Made by a program: the position numbers and the translations under genes
In this document: positions 1 through 12,168 of the stretch, one piece after another
Position numbering within the stretch: the first letter of the stretch is position 1
Layout: each line of letters begins with the position of its first letter
Notes under the pieces: model-generated
The model's database searches: none
What the model was told of the DNA's origin: nothing
The model's input: the letters and a program-made list of their open reading frames with translations, nothing else
Source of the DNA: Prostheceraeus crozeri
Taxonomy: Eukaryota > Platyhelminthes > Polycladida > Euryleptidae
Length of the DNA: 64,000 nt
Reading direction: 5' to 3'
Assembly: GCA_907163375.1 (NCBI GenBank)
Contig: CAJQUW010010341.1
Span: forward strand, 558,001-622,000

Positions 1-3000
1 TCAGGATCTGCCAGAAGATCAATAATAGAAGCGGGTACGTGCAGGACTCGGCCTCATCAAAATACCAGGATCCCATTTAGGATTTGAAAAGCATGGATTA
101 TTTGCTTTGATAACATGTCTAAAACGCGTTTTGACATTTGATTAATAGAACCATTCTCAAAGAAACACGGTGAAATCTTGTTGATTAGGCAGTTTTCAAA
201 TATACAAAATAATCTGCTATTTACGAACAACAGGTTTTTGACATTGTTTGGAAACTCAGTTTTGAAAAAATATGTGTGTAAAATCACTGCAATTGGACTA
301 ATAGCAAAATATAATTCTCTTTAAAGCAGCATTATGCAGATGTTTTCTATTAAGATGGAAATTACAAGCCAAACTGCTGATGGTAGTCCTTTATTATAAA
401 AAAATCACTTAAAAAAGACGATTTAATGCAACTGAATTACAATTCAAAACATAGAAATTTACACGGACCTATAAAACATACCGAATAGAAATCAGATGTT
501 CATAACTTTTTGACACTCTTCTTTGTCATTCACTGGAGGTCTTTAATATTTAATTAAAATGGCTTCTCTGAAGCGTAAATTAATGCTGTTAGTGTCTGAC
601 GATAAAATCTTAATGGTGAAAGGAAAGAGTGCTGACGATGAACAAGTTTGTTTGTTTGAAAACGCTAGAATCTTTCTTTATGTGTGATGTGTTCTTTTGT
701 TCTTGCAATGCTCGGACTGTGCTTCCTGCATAAAATTGATGACATTTGATACAGTTGCTGACAAACTTTGTTATCAATGATTGTTTATGAAGTAAACTGC
801 ATCATCAGCAGATCAGCAATAAAGACTATCATCAGCAGCTAGGCCTATAACTTCCATCTTAATAGGTCGGACTATTTGTACTGAGTAGTGTTTAAATACC
901 TAGTTTTGAGGCTAATTTCAATGAGTGGTTTCACACCACTCCCTCTCTGTTCCTTCACAATGTGGGGAAGGAATTTTTTTTTTCTTTCACAATTCAATAA
1001 ACACTTGGGAATCTAAAAAGCTCAGTACTGAAATAATTTAGCGCAAGCGACAAAGCTATTCAATAGCACTACTTTTAAAGATCTCGATCATTATGCTACT
1101 TCAAATCCTAAAAGTAAAGTGCTTACTGATTGATGCACTACTGATGGTGCTGACCTTATCAACACGATACTTGTACATTAATACACATTGCTGTACACAC
1201 CGAACTTACATGTTTTCTTTGAATTTAGATAGCTGCTGCGATTCTTTAGACATTCTGCATTTTCGCGGGTATTCTGTGCTATTCCTCCATTGTTAATTTT
1301 CGTTGAGAACAACTCTATTTCCGGTACAAATATGGTGCTCACAAGCTGACAATTAGATCAATCAAAACTTTACATTGAGGATCCGAAGTACAGCAGAATG
1401 ATCGAGAATTTTTAAGATTGAAAAGTTGTGATTAATCCTTTTAAATCTTTTTAAATTTTTTTAATTTGTGACAAATCCGCTTAACTTGCATGACTTTCAA
1501 TGATTTTCTCTTTTTTTCTTCATGTTATCGTTTTTTGTGTGTCTTGTGTGTCACATGCATCCCAGATGTAGTGAAAAATATATAAATCTTGAATTTTGAA
1601 TCTTGTGATGTTTGTCGTTTGTTTGAAGAAGTGTGGAAGCATTTTAGACAGCTAAGTATTAAAAGAGTTCATGTGTTTGAATCAGCACTGAGTGTTAGCG
1701 TAATCCCGCTGATGTTGAACCAAAAGTTTTATTTTACTTGCTCAATGAGGTAATTACATACGAAATTGTCGAACCTACTGTTTGCAGCACATTTGTTGTG
1801 GCAAAACTGAATGCAAATTTAGTCAAGACTCCAGTTGTTTTGAAGTATTTTCCCAAGTTTACTTATCATCAAAAGCCTGAGATGATCTGAGTAGAATGGT
1901 GCACGTATCTTGCAATTTACATATTATCGCGGCCACCAAAATTTGTAAGTCCATCAAGTCATCAATTCTGCTCGTCCCATGGGGCCCATAATCTTGGACA
2001 ACCGTGTGCATTTTGTTTTATCTTCATCCGACAGAATCAAATAATAAATCTTGAGTTGCACCTCAGTCAAAGATGGGAAGAGACTTAAGCAGCGGCCAAT
2101 TAAATCTATGCTAGGAATCATGAGCAAACATATCCCATGCACCAATTGACATCGACAGAAGTCTTTATTTAATCAACAAATAAGTATGGCTATACATTAA
2201 TTTAATGTGCAGTCACACCCGTAGTAAATTTGAGATATGCAGTTAAAATTACGTAAGTAGATTTCTTTGGGTATTAAATGAGAGATTTATTCTTATAGCA
2301 ATATCACAATTCAGCAACAAATTATTGAAGAAACATAATTTCTATAAAAACGTGAAGAAAAGACTATCAAGCAGAAAAATCAGGTGTATAATCCCACGTC
2401 CAATAAATCAACGGCACACACCCCAACACACACATTCGCACACTTGTTGACCACACACAAAGGAATGGATCGCATAAGATAATTATGTCAGTTTGATCAA
2501 AACGGAATGACATCGTTGTTGTTCCATTGCTCCATGTCCGATGGGTCAACTGAGAGCGACTTTGACCAAAGTCAACTGTATATATTTAGAATCGCGGGTT
2601 TGACAGACATAAGGCCATACAATTTCATTTTCTTCGATAACGACAGCAGAAATAGAAAATCTGGGAATAGGGTAAATGTTTATTTCGATAAAAAACATAT
2701 AAAGTCTGTAAATGATGCAAATTACACAAATGATGTCAAGCTCCGATGCGCATTTCATTGACCAGTGGTCAATATCATGACGGAGTATCAAAACGATTAG
2801 ATTTATAGATAATTAGATTACGACAACGATTAGTTTCTTGAGTTATTTCAAAAAAATAAGAAATTCAATTTGATGCTATGTTTATAACATCTCATAGGTT
2901 AGTGAAAATATCATTGAAAGCGCGGCGCGGTAGCAGCGCATGACATGAACTGATTCCTCTCACAAAACCATATTATGCGCTATACAAAAATTCGAATTGT

Positions 3001-3420
3001 TTAATAGCAATTTGATTCAATGCTAGAAAATCAACCAAATAAAAAAAAATATTTACTGCAATTCTCACACGATCGATCCTTGAACCAAAGATACTGCATG
3101 TCATTTTATCGGTCTTCAGTTCAAGCAACAGGGCAATCACATTAGCACAACTAGCCATAAATGCAAGGAAACATTTAGCAGAATTTTCTTGTTATATAAA
3201 TGAAAAGATGAAACATTTAGAAAATTAGGTCGATTCTAGCAAGTTCAGTACCCATACTGTAGTTTCACATGTATTTTATTTTCTTTTTCTTTTCTTCAAA
3301 GTTCATTACAAATTTATTCATTGCAGTTATATTTTGTACAGTAGGCTTAATCTTAGTTTATTTTATATAGTTATAACTGAGGATGATGATTTTCATTTAA
3401 AAATGTACTTAAGTAACAGA
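1..3420. other. AT-rich intergenic DNA, no gene supported
   Basis: The open frames here are short (under 90 codons), low in complexity and match no family I recognise. There is a CA-rich patch near 2410-2460 and a small GC-rich patch near 2920-2940. I see no RNA gene or element boundary in this stretch. Confidence 0.5.
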
Positions 3421-5394
3421 CAGTGGCGTAGCGTGTATAATATTCACAGTTTTCACTGAATACCTATTTATTTTCTGTGTACAGTTTTGAATTAATTCTA
3501 TTGAGCTTTATGATAATTAGTTAAAAAAACGGATATTTTCATGATTCAACCAAAATATTAAATACGGAATTCCACTTGATTTCAAAGTAACTTTGATTAA
3601 GATAAGTTCATAGCGACATCAATCAGTGTTAATTTTGATTACGTGTTGTTTCGCGGACGACTGCTGTAACCACACCTATCAGGTGAGTTATCGCAATTCG
3701 CAAGACTCGTTAATTATCGGCACCGTGTCGATACTTATAACAACAGCTTCAATTCTACAAGCATGTCACTATTCAAATTGGTCTGCTGAATACCATTGTT
3801 GGGATAGAGAATGCGCGGCAATCGGGCAGCAGCTGTTTTTCCCATCATTCTTGTAATCATGGATTCACATGCACCTATACAGAGACAAATGCAGAAACGC
3901 AGATGATGCTTTATCATATCTACCAGGGTTGGAACCGGCCGCCGGCCCGGCCCCGGCCGCAGATTTTGAAAACCGCCCATCCGGCAGGCCGGTTTTAGTA
4001 ATACCGGCCGGCCGGTGCTTTTTCAGGCCTTTTTGTCAAATGCCGACATCACCAACTGCATCACTGCTACAGCATTGATCACTGCGACAGCTCCCTCGTC
4101 AAGGTATTCTTTACATCACTTATCTTTCCTACTCCTTCGAATCACACAGACAGCACCAAATATTGGTGCATTATCACAAAAAGCAAATGTTAAATTAGGT
4201 AGATATTTGTTAAATTTATCACGGCATCCTTCGACTCAGATTTACCCCGCCGTTGCGCAATTTCTTTCGAAAGCATTCATCGTGACACCTCAATTCACAT
4301 TTGATGATTGCCCCTCGCTTGCCAATCCTTCCTTCGTTGCTGCTGAGGCTGTATGCAGATCACCCCGCGTCCTCATGTTGCCCAATATTGTAGCAACAAA
4401 TGTCGGTAGCCTCGGAACTAGAGTTTGTGATCAAGCAAACAACAAGAAATGGCATCCTCTAAACTTTCCTGAGAGTGAATAATTGCGAGCAGGGTCAACA
4501 TGACACAAGGCAATTACATCCTTGATGCTATTAAGAAGCGTCAAGTCCTGTGATAGCCTACATTATTATGCTAGTCCTTTATCAAGTCTCACATATCGGA
4601 GTTACGTTCATCTCATCAAAAATGTCATGCGGTTACTTTGGAACGTACACGTAGTAATACTCATCTACACGCTCATGATCTTCAATGACCATGAAAGCAT
4701 TAGAATTTTAAATAGGCCGGCCTCCGACCAGCCAGTTTTAGATACGCCGGCCGCCGGCCCGGCCACCGGCCGGCTTCTCTGAACGCCGGCCCGGCCCCGG
4801 TCGCTAAAAACCCGGCCGGTTTCACCCCTGATATCTACTATTCAACCAAGGAATTTGAATAGTGTTGCTGAAATAGGGCAACTTTCAGTTGATTCAGAGG
4901 AACTTTGAGAACTTCGAGTGAAATATCGGATCATTTGGAGTGCTTGAAGACATATAAGAAATTAGATTGGACAAGTAATTCCAAAGTAATTGAAAAATAT
5001 TTTTATTGAAAGTTTATCAAACCAACATTTTCATGATTTTTTTAAAATGAAAGAGCGTCGTCATCTACACATTCAAAGTTTAAATTATAGCAATGGAATT
5101 CTTCATAAACACTCGCATTTAATTTTTTTAATTTGTTGATGTGTATTGTTTTTGATGCATGTAACTCTGCATGCAAATTTGTATAGCGGGCCTACATCAA
5201 TACAAAATGTATGTGGAGTATAATTTGATTTAAGGCGAAGGTTTGTACATGAACGTACAATGTATGCGCGCATGTAGTTATTTGTCTTGCAAGTAATCAT
5301 TTCCATGTAATAGATAAAAGAATGTACTATGTTGGTTACCTTATATTCAGATTTTCATTGAATACCTGTTTCAAAACGGCACCCTACGCCACTG
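3421..5394. mobile_element. Old non-autonomous hAT-like DNA transposon (outer)
   Basis: The left end begins CAGTGGCGTAG and the right end is its inverse, CTACGCCACTG. Both ends are followed inward by a similar TTTCA(C/T)TGAATACC motif. The flanks are GTAACAGA (3413-3420) and GCAACAGA (5395-5402), an 8-bp duplication with one mismatch, as expected for the hAT superfamily. No transposase is recognisable inside. A second hAT element (3924-4830) has inserted into it, so this copy is the older of the two. Confidence 0.65.
3924..4830. mobile_element. Non-autonomous hAT element (inner), GC-rich ends
   Basis: It starts CAGGGTTGGAACCGGCC and ends GGCCGGTTTCACCCCTG, giving imperfect inverted termini. 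Both sides carry a perfect 8-bp target duplication, ATATCTAC (3916-3923 and 4831-4838). The subterminal 100 bp at each end are dense in GGCCGGC repeats, unlike the AT-rich surroundings, and could form strong hairpins. The interior has an open frame of 155 codons (4015-4482) that does not resemble a transposase. The perfect duplication suggests a fairly recent insertion into the outer hAT element. Confidence 0.8.
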
Positions 5395-7421
5395 GCAACA
5401 GATAATGGATGATTTTGACGTCATTATAGAACTTATCAACCGAAAGCCGCTAGGACGTCGATGAACAAAAATAGAATAATTTGCTTAACTTAAGGCAGAT
5501 GAACAAGAGCAATCGGTGGCCTATCTGACTAACCTTCATTTTACAAGCATATTCCTACACTAATGAGCTGCATGAAATAAAATGATGTGCAAAATATGAC
5601 AGGCCTATATTCCATCATCGCGCATTTTAAATAGAAAATTAATGCATCAACGAGATGGTTGTTCTGCATATTGATGCTGTTTCAGTGACAATACCTGTTA
5701 CAGGTATGGCATTTTTGGAATAGATAGATGAATTTTACATAACGTTCTGTCAACGCTAAATCTAATCAACATTGCAGAGAGTTAATAGATTTATTAGCAC
5801 AACCAGTACATTGCTTGACGTAATATGATAAAATACATCAACGACGGACACGTTGCAGTCGAAGAACTCGCAGGATACTTAGCAGAATTTTGCAAAGGAA
5901 TACAATGTATTTGGTTGATCACACTCTATATAATAGTAGCACGCAACGAGAAGAGAAGTTTTATTTATGAACCAAAGAAAATCTCGACTACGATTGATAG
6001 TGATTCGAATGTGATTTACTTCGTGATACAAAATAGATGTTGTATAGATAGCCCAAAATTTTGCCAAAAATTAATTTTATCTTCCGAAATAGAGACCTAT
6101 AGCTTCACCTAGTACTTACTAAATGGTTGCCATCAATAAACGTGTTGACAGACATCCTTTACGATGCTCAATACATCAGGAAAAGCAAAGCAATCGATTG
6201 TAAGTCCATCAGAAAACTTCTCAAACTTTGAAGCCGTAATCAAGAGATGATTTTTTCAAAATTAGACATTCATGTAGCCTATATGCTTAGTCATCATCAA
6301 CATTTCTATGCCATCAAATAGTGCATCAGGTTGAAGGAGAGGTAAATAATCAAAAAGAGGGTCGGTAAAATTCATTTAAGTGAGTCTAGCTTTTGAACAA
6401 TTATCATTTTCGATTAGACGAAAATATTATCATCGATGGCGATGACGATAATTCGATTTTTCATTAACGCATTTTGGAAGACGCCATCGGCGACATTATC
6501 ATAGTTGTCGAAGTGGCCACATCTGTTGCGGAGCTCTCTGCTATTGATTTTCGACCAATCAAATATGCTATCATCAATTAGCTTGCTCAACAAGATTTTA
6601 TACATAACTGTCCAACTTTGCTTAGACGCATGCAGCAATAGGGATAATTTTGACCTTGACACTGGTGCTGTGATATGTACTCCCTCAATCTAAAATGCTG
6701 ACGGGAAAGAGTATATCAGGAAACCACTATTAGCCTACTAAATTTACCCCTCGGAAAAAGAGAATCAAGCAGATTCTTCCAGTACCCACGAGTCACAAGA
6801 CTCGATATCTCAGATTTGTGCCTTCAGTTTGCATCGTCTTAAACAACATACAAACAACATAAAGATAAAGAGGGGGAATTGAATAACATAGAAACTAAGA
6901 GTCAACTTCTAAAAGTTGCAACTGTTTTTCCCGTTACAATTCTATGCTACATTACACTTTCTGTTCGGAAAATAAGAGCAGAAAATAGTGAGGAGAATAG
7001 CATCGGTCTTCTTTTGCAGCTAATAGATTCAGTTGAGGTAATATCTCTCAATTCCTCTATATGCTGCATGCTGGTATAGTCTATAAAAGCGCATACTGAC
7101 CAAATCAGATTTCTGTAAGACCAAATCGTTGATTGCATCTTCATGTGCAATCAGGAAAAACTCTATCATGTATTTAGCAAAGCCGCTTTTCTATTTAGCT
7201 GCGTAAAATTTGTAGTACTGTAGAATCAAAATAAATAATGTAGAATTATCAAAGAAAGACAAATTATAATGGTTGAACTCAATAACACTGAAGGTTCTTT
7301 GAAAACCATCGTTTTTTACAAATAATAGATCAACACAATTTCAAAAATAATTTGACAAATGAAATGAAATGAAAACTTTAACCATTTTCACCTTGGATTA
7401 GCTAATTATCATTACAATTTT
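5395..7421. other. Intergenic, nothing recognised
   Basis: AT-rich sequence. Its open frames (the largest is 95 codons at 5825-6112) show no motif, repeat or composition bias that would support a gene. No element ends are visible. Confidence 0.45.
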
Positions 7422-8852
7422 TCAGAGGCAAATAGAATTACCTCGCTTGTCAATGAATTTAACATGTATTCTGAAATGTCTAAAAAGTTCATCGCTGATC
7501 ATCTGATAGTAATGCCGGTCCCTAAAATGCGTAAATTCTGGATTTGTATCAAATAGCACGTTTCGACGCTTAAATCTGGGGTTGTCAGTCCACAGTCTCT
7601 TAACGGCTGCGTCAATGCGTGTTATGTCATTTGTTAAACTTCCGATCACCATAGCAATGTATACTTGAGCCTTATACCAAGCTTGAAAAAACCAGCCATG
7701 ACAGTCGTGAGAAATACGATTCAGTTTCGGATAACGCTTCATTTTGTTCATTATTTCAATTCCTATGACCTGATCGATCATTATAACATAAATGCATTTT
7801 TTAGTGCGATAATCTATATTCCATCCTGGCCATATTGGACGACCAAAATGTCGAAGTTTTTCATTGAATTCTTGTAAAAAGAATTTACCGGGGACGATTT
7901 TCTCGTCAATTTGCTCGATCTCAACTTCTGGATTGCGCAATTCTTCTACATTTATTTCAATTGTTTTCCCCACAGCATCTAGTAACTCTGGAAAATTGCT
8001 TTTAAATTGAATTATATTTATCTCTTGGGCTTCTTCATCAGAGCAAACTTCGTAGGTTTCAGGTTTCGGTTTGATGTTGTTTTCACCTTGACCGCGGTCT
8101 GTCAGAAAGTCATATGTTCCTGTTCTTGCCGCAGAGCCTCTGTCCAATTTTGCTAAGTTTCTTGCTTCTTCATCATCTGATTTTGACCCCTTTCTATCTG
8201 ATTTACTTCCCTTCTCAGATGATTTGCTTCCCTTCTTAGATGATTTGCTTCCTCTTCTATCCGATTTTTCACTTTCTCCATCCGATTTTGCTCCTTTCCC
8301 GTCTGATTTTGATCCCTTTTCATCTGATTTAGCTCCAAAAATGTCACTTGTCTTTTGTCCGTGTAGTGAGGAGCTTCTTCCTTCTTTCGTCATATATTCA
8401 GCCTCTATTCCTTGTATTTCTTCATCTAGTAATTCAATTGATTTTTCGCGAGTGCTTGAAATTCCAAGACGATTTATTGACTTCTGAGTAGAATCTTTTT
8501 GTGAGTGATCTTCGGAAGCTAATCCACTTTTATCCAATTCTGAATGTACTCCACTTTCAGATGCTAGTTTGTTAGATAGTCGATCATCAGACTTTATATG
8601 ATCAGCATGGCTTGTTCCTTCACTTTTGACCCCATGTGACTCATTATCATCTGCATCAAGTTCTTTGCATTCATCATTTCCTGTGTCACCTTGTTTGCCG
8701 ATCTGTTCATCATGATCCGACTCCGAATCAGGTTTATCATCTTCATTTTTTATTGCATCATCATTTTCGCATTTTGAATGACCTGGTGAAGGTTCGCCGG
8801 CTTCTCCAGCGGACTTAGGTTTTGAACAGCAGCAGCAACATAATCGCTTCAT
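7422..8852 (-). CDS. Intronless acidic, serine/lysine repeat protein with N-terminal cysteine cluster
   Basis: 476 residues in one open frame. The start has a good context (CACCATGA). Residues 1-11 are MKRLCCCCCSK: five cysteines in a row beside basic residues, a pattern often palmitoylated for membrane attachment. No signal peptide is seen. Residues about 15-160 are highly acidic and rich in D, E, S and K. Residues about 175-230 are an imperfect tandem repeat of a 7-8 residue unit of the type KSD-x-KGS. The last 200 residues are different: compositionally normal, predicted globular, rich in aromatic residues, with several HxR and WxxGW-like stretches. I do not recognise the family. The minus frame is long and free of stops across a strong composition change, which supports a real gene. 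It could be a retrocopy, since no intron is visible. The product may be a membrane-tethered scaffold, but that is inference from the cysteine cluster only. Confidence 0.6.
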   Translation of the reverse strand: MKRLCCCCCSKPKSAGEAGEPSPGHSKCENDDAIKNEDDKPDSESDHDEQIGKQGDTGNDECKELDADDNESHGVKSEGTSHADHIKSDDRLSNKLASESGVHSELDKSGLASEDHSQKDSTQKSINRLGISSTREKSIELLDEEIQGIEAEYMTKEGRSSSLHGQKTSDIFGAKSDEKGSKSDGKGAKSDGESEKSDRRGSKSSKKGSKSSEKGSKSDRKGSKSDDEEARNLAKLDRGSAARTGTYDFLTDRGQGENNIKPKPETYEVCSDEEAQEINIIQFKSNFPELLDAVGKTIEINVEELRNPEVEIEQIDEKIVPGKFFLQEFNEKLRHFGRPIWPGWNIDYRTKKCIYVIMIDQVIGIEIMNKMKRYPKLNRISHDCHGWFFQAWYKAQVYIAMVIGSLTNDITRIDAAVKRLWTDNPRFKRRNVLFDTNPEFTHFRDRHYYQMISDELFRHFRIHVKFIDKRGNSICL

Positions 8853-9622
8853 GGTGACAGTTCACTGTGCAGATGGTTAGTTTACACAACTTTGCCGCTG
8901 TATTACATGAGAAAATTGCAAGGAATCAAATTGTTTAATTAAATTCAGCTGCCACCAGATAGAGCATCATTTGTTTGTTCAAGCGAAGGTAAAATTAAGT
9001 TATACCGCTAATCAGTGCTTGTCTATTTTTTGTCATGACATTTGCATTAGCTTGATTTCCAATGGTCCTAAGGAGGAATCATTTTCTGCTTTCATTATGC
9101 CGTATGTGGTAGATTGTACAACCAAGGCAAGATTCAAATTTGATAAACAAATGTAGCAATCTATTCAAGTGAAACATCGTTCATCGATTCTCAATACAAA
9201 TTCTTCTGACATGGATAGCTAAACTATTGGTGTGCAAAGCCATAGACTTCTAAATATTTAGCATCTGGACAGGAAACTATTCCACAAAAATCTATGAATT
9301 TATCGATAGCAGGCTGAAGTTTTTATTCTTGACTTCAGCCTAATTTCGATTGTACAGTGCATTATTCAACATGCCTAACAAAAACAGTAGTTCAAATTGT
9401 GGACTCCAAAGTCAGGATACTGCTGTCATGTAGCCACAGATGACACAACATTTCACCGCTTTGCCTTGAAAGACAGAAAATGGTTAACTTTTGACTTTAT
9501 CGGTATTCTTCGTGGAATATATATTCAGTCACAAAAAATTCCAATTGATTTTTCCGACGAATCCGACGAATCAAATTTCCAACGAATTATCTGAATCTAA
9601 AGAAGTTGACAATTTTGAAAGA
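8853..9622. other. Intergenic, nothing recognised
   Basis: This holds the upstream side of the minus-strand acidic protein gene and ordinary AT-rich DNA up to the Penelope-like element. I saw no TATA box or repeat that I would defend. Confidence 0.4.
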
Positions 9623-9760
9623 AGCAATTTTCTGCGACCGTGTTGTAATTTTATTCCCAATATTTCGGCTTAGCCTTTATCAAGGGATGCAGAAAAGGAA
9701 ATTATACAGAATGTCATTAAGAAAAATTTAAACTAACCTATCTATGAAATACAAATTGGG
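9623..9760 (-). repeat. Left inverted terminal repeat with hammerhead-like core
   Basis: It is inverted relative to 11061-11198. Read on the minus strand it contains TTGATAAAGGCTAAGCCGAA. This matches the layout of a minimal hammerhead ribozyme: a core resembling CUGAUGA, a short GGC/GCC stem with a UAA loop, then GAAA. Two core positions differ from the consensus, so it is probably inactive. Confidence 0.55.
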
Positions 9761-9911
9761 ATTAAATATTAATATAAAAATTATATAAAAATATTAAAAA
9801 ATTAAATATAAAAAAATTAATTAGATATAAATACGTCTTTTACGCTTATGTCTTTCTTCAGATATTATTATCAATGAAGGAAAATCTTTTCACCAAACAT
9901 CAGGCTTAGCA

Positions 9912-10688
9912 ATGGGAAACAATGCTTCACCACCTTTGGCCATCATTTATATGGCCAATTTAGAACAAGATTTGTGCAATCAGTTAAATGACAGGCTGAT
10001 TTTGTATCAGAGATATATAGATGACATTTTTCTTATCTATCAGAATATCTCACCAGATGAAATTCTTCATATTTCTAACTCTTTGAATCCTTTTATCCAG
10101 TTTACATTAGAATTACCCAATAATAACTGCTTACCATTTTTAGACTTGACTATCAACTTTTTTCCAGTAAATAAAACGTTTTCGATTTCTTTATTTTCCA
10201 AGATATGTCATTCAGGACACATTTTACCTTGGTCTTCACATGTACCAATGTCGTTGAAAAGGAATGTGATCACCAACGAATTCAGAAGAGCAATCCGTAA
10301 CTCATCAAACGAACAAGAACAATCAATTGGATTAACGGCTATAAAACAAAAGTTTGTGAATAATGGATACCCATTGCGAATGATTAACGATTCGTTGACA
10401 TTTGGTCTGAATAATAAACATCAGAGAAATAAATCTAATAAAGATAAACAACAACCGCGAAACATAGTCTTGCCTTTCATAAACAGCAAATTCAAACGCA
10501 AGATTAACGAACTTGTCAGAAGAACACATCTCTCTGATCATGTGCGGCCAGTATTCACCAACCCTCCATTGAAGCGTCTGCTTAAGAAGAACCAAAACAA
10601 GTGTTATTATGAACAATGTGATGTATGCGACAATGGAATAACTAATGGAGAATGCAACACCAAAGACTGTGTATACCTTACAATGTAA
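9912..10688 (+). pseudogene. Penelope-like reverse transcriptase, C-terminal part
   Basis: The opening residues MGNNASPPLAIIYMANLEQD match reverse transcriptase motif 4 (MGxxxSPxxA). The catalytic YIDD box lies at 10014-10025. The hydrophobic stretch FLDLTI follows, then the thumb and a lysine-rich linker. The fingers and N-terminal domain are absent, because the open frame begins within the palm. The frame ends with a stop just as the endonuclease begins. The reading continues in another frame at about 10669, so the two domains are now separated by a frameshift. It is part of the truncated Penelope-like copy and is not a host gene. Confidence 0.8.
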
Positions 10689-10953
10689 CAACAACGAATG
10701 CGACAAACTACATGTATATGTTGGGGAAACCTCGAGAACAATGAGATCAAGAATTAATGAACATCTAAAAGGCCCTGAATCTGAAGTTTATAAACATCTC
10801 ATCACACACAACTACCCAATCACACACAAATCCATCACATGGTCATTATTACATCGAAACTTGCAGTGCATGGCTCAAAGAAGAAGGGTCGAAAAGAAGG
10901 AGATAAAAGCAAGGCCAACGGAAATGCTGCTCAATCATATTAATTCTGTCTAA
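10645..10953 (+). pseudogene. GIY-YIG endonuclease domain of the Penelope-like element
   Basis: From about 10669 the frame reads VYTLQCNNNEC, then LHVYVGETSRTMRSRINEH. This is the GIY-YIG nuclease core: VYxLxC for GIY, xVYVGxT for YIG, and the conserved Arg of RxxxH. Downstream an HxxxxxH stretch and a K/R-rich end fit the family. In full elements this domain is fused C-terminally to the transcriptase and nicks the target. Here it is in a different frame from the transcriptase (9912-10688), with a short overlap. Confidence 0.8.
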
Positions 10954-11060
10954 CTTTTAGCTTTCTTCCCTTTATAGATATTTTTATCCTTTTGTAATCC
11001 ATGATTTTTTTATCTTTTTGTAATCCATGATATTTTTGCTAAAACTCTGTGTTAGCATGT

Positions 11061-11198
11061 CCCAATTTGTATTTCATAGATAGGTTAGTTTAAATTTTTC
11101 TTAATGACATTCTGTATAATTTCTTTTTCTGCATCCCTTGATAAAGGCTAAGCCGAGATATTGGGAATAAAATTACAACACGGTCGCAGAAAATTGCT
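11061..11198 (+). repeat. Right inverted terminal repeat of the Penelope-like element
   Basis: This is the inverse complement of 9623-9760 with a few differences. It carries the same hammerhead-like core, but with GAGA in place of GAAA after the GGCTAAGCC stem. Confidence 0.7.
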
Positions 11199-12162
11199 TA
11201 TTTTTGCTTATTTCAAAATGATTGAATCCCGACCGATGGCAATTAAAAATCAAATTCAAGTTGACAATTGTTTGTAAATTATTGATTGTAACTTCTTATC
11301 ATTCAAGCAAGAACAACGCCAGCAACTGAAGTAGTAGGGAGGGTGGGGCACATTGAACCACCAGTTTTTTCTCCGAAATGATAAATGGTAGAAACTTTAT
11401 GCTTTAAGCCAGTGTTTGCTGCAACAAATATATATGATTTCTCTGAAAATTTCAATTGTTTATGCTCTCCATCATTATTTTCTCAGAATTTCCAAAAAAT
11501 TCAATGAAAAGTAAATTTTCATAAAATTAGAACTTTTGTTTTAATGTAGCCAAAACCTTGTATACATTTTCATTGGACAGCATTTTTCTCAAGCATTCGT
11601 TATCAGTTTCATTAATCTAGTAGTTGAAAACTATTTGAATAAAGCCCTATCTGCACACGAGCACGTTTTTGGAAACGTTTCCAAACGGTTTTGGAACATG
11701 GTTCATAGTGCCCCATTTCGATGCTCATATTTTCTTTTATTGAGTGAACTAAGTGATTTATAAGCTTTGACATGTGATTATACGACAAATTGGTCTGCAA
11801 AACTATCAAATTGACTATTTAGAAATATTTGAGCATAGGCCTAGTCATGGTATTCGCTTTTGTGAGAAGAATTAATATTGAATATAGTTAATTGATAAAT
11901 TGATGTAAATAAGTTGTCCCAATCAAAATATGGCTTTGAATACATTGTAACTTCCCTTGCTGGTCAAACAAATTGAATTGTTTTAATGCTTTATTGCTCT
12001 TGTTTTGGTGTTTGGTGATTTCTCAGATTATTTTATTAGGCCTACTCGTATCTTACATGTCTATATGTAATGTGGAATGCCCAAAGGCATGGTTTGATTG
12101 ATGATTACCATGAAGAATATAATATTGAGTATCAATAAATTTAGGATTAGGCCAACTGCTCC

Positions 12163-12168
12163 TACGAA
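12163..12168. repeat. Target-site duplication of element 1 (left), TACGAA
   Basis: TACGAA immediately precedes the terminal AGTAGTAAG. The identical 6-mer follows the other end at 30628-30633. A 6-bp duplication is the hallmark of Polinton integration. Confidence 0.9.

Larger units (their letters stand above)
9623..11198 (+). mobile_element. Truncated Penelope-like retroelement with inverted terminal repeats
   Basis: Inverted repeats of about 138 bp lie at 9623-9760 and 11061-11198. Between them are the C-terminal part of a reverse transcriptase and a GIY-YIG endonuclease, the domain order that defines endonuclease-bearing Penelope-like elements. The N-terminal part of the transcriptase is missing, so the copy is 5'-truncated. 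The repeats carry hammerhead-like cores, as reported for this class. An AT-only patch (about 9760-9840) separates the left repeat from the coding part. Confidence 0.8.

Noticed and set aside
559-687. Short frame starting MASLKRKLMLLVSDD
   Set aside because: Only 42 codons, with no family likeness and no splice evidence.
4015-4482. 155-codon frame inside the inner hAT element
   Set aside because: No transposase motif. It has Ser/Thr/Leu-rich composition expected from chance, and the element is too short to be autonomous.
9912-10953. LTR retrotransposon or retrovirus, suggested by the YIDD box
   Set aside because: The fused GIY-YIG endonuclease, motif order and inverted ends identify a Penelope-like element.
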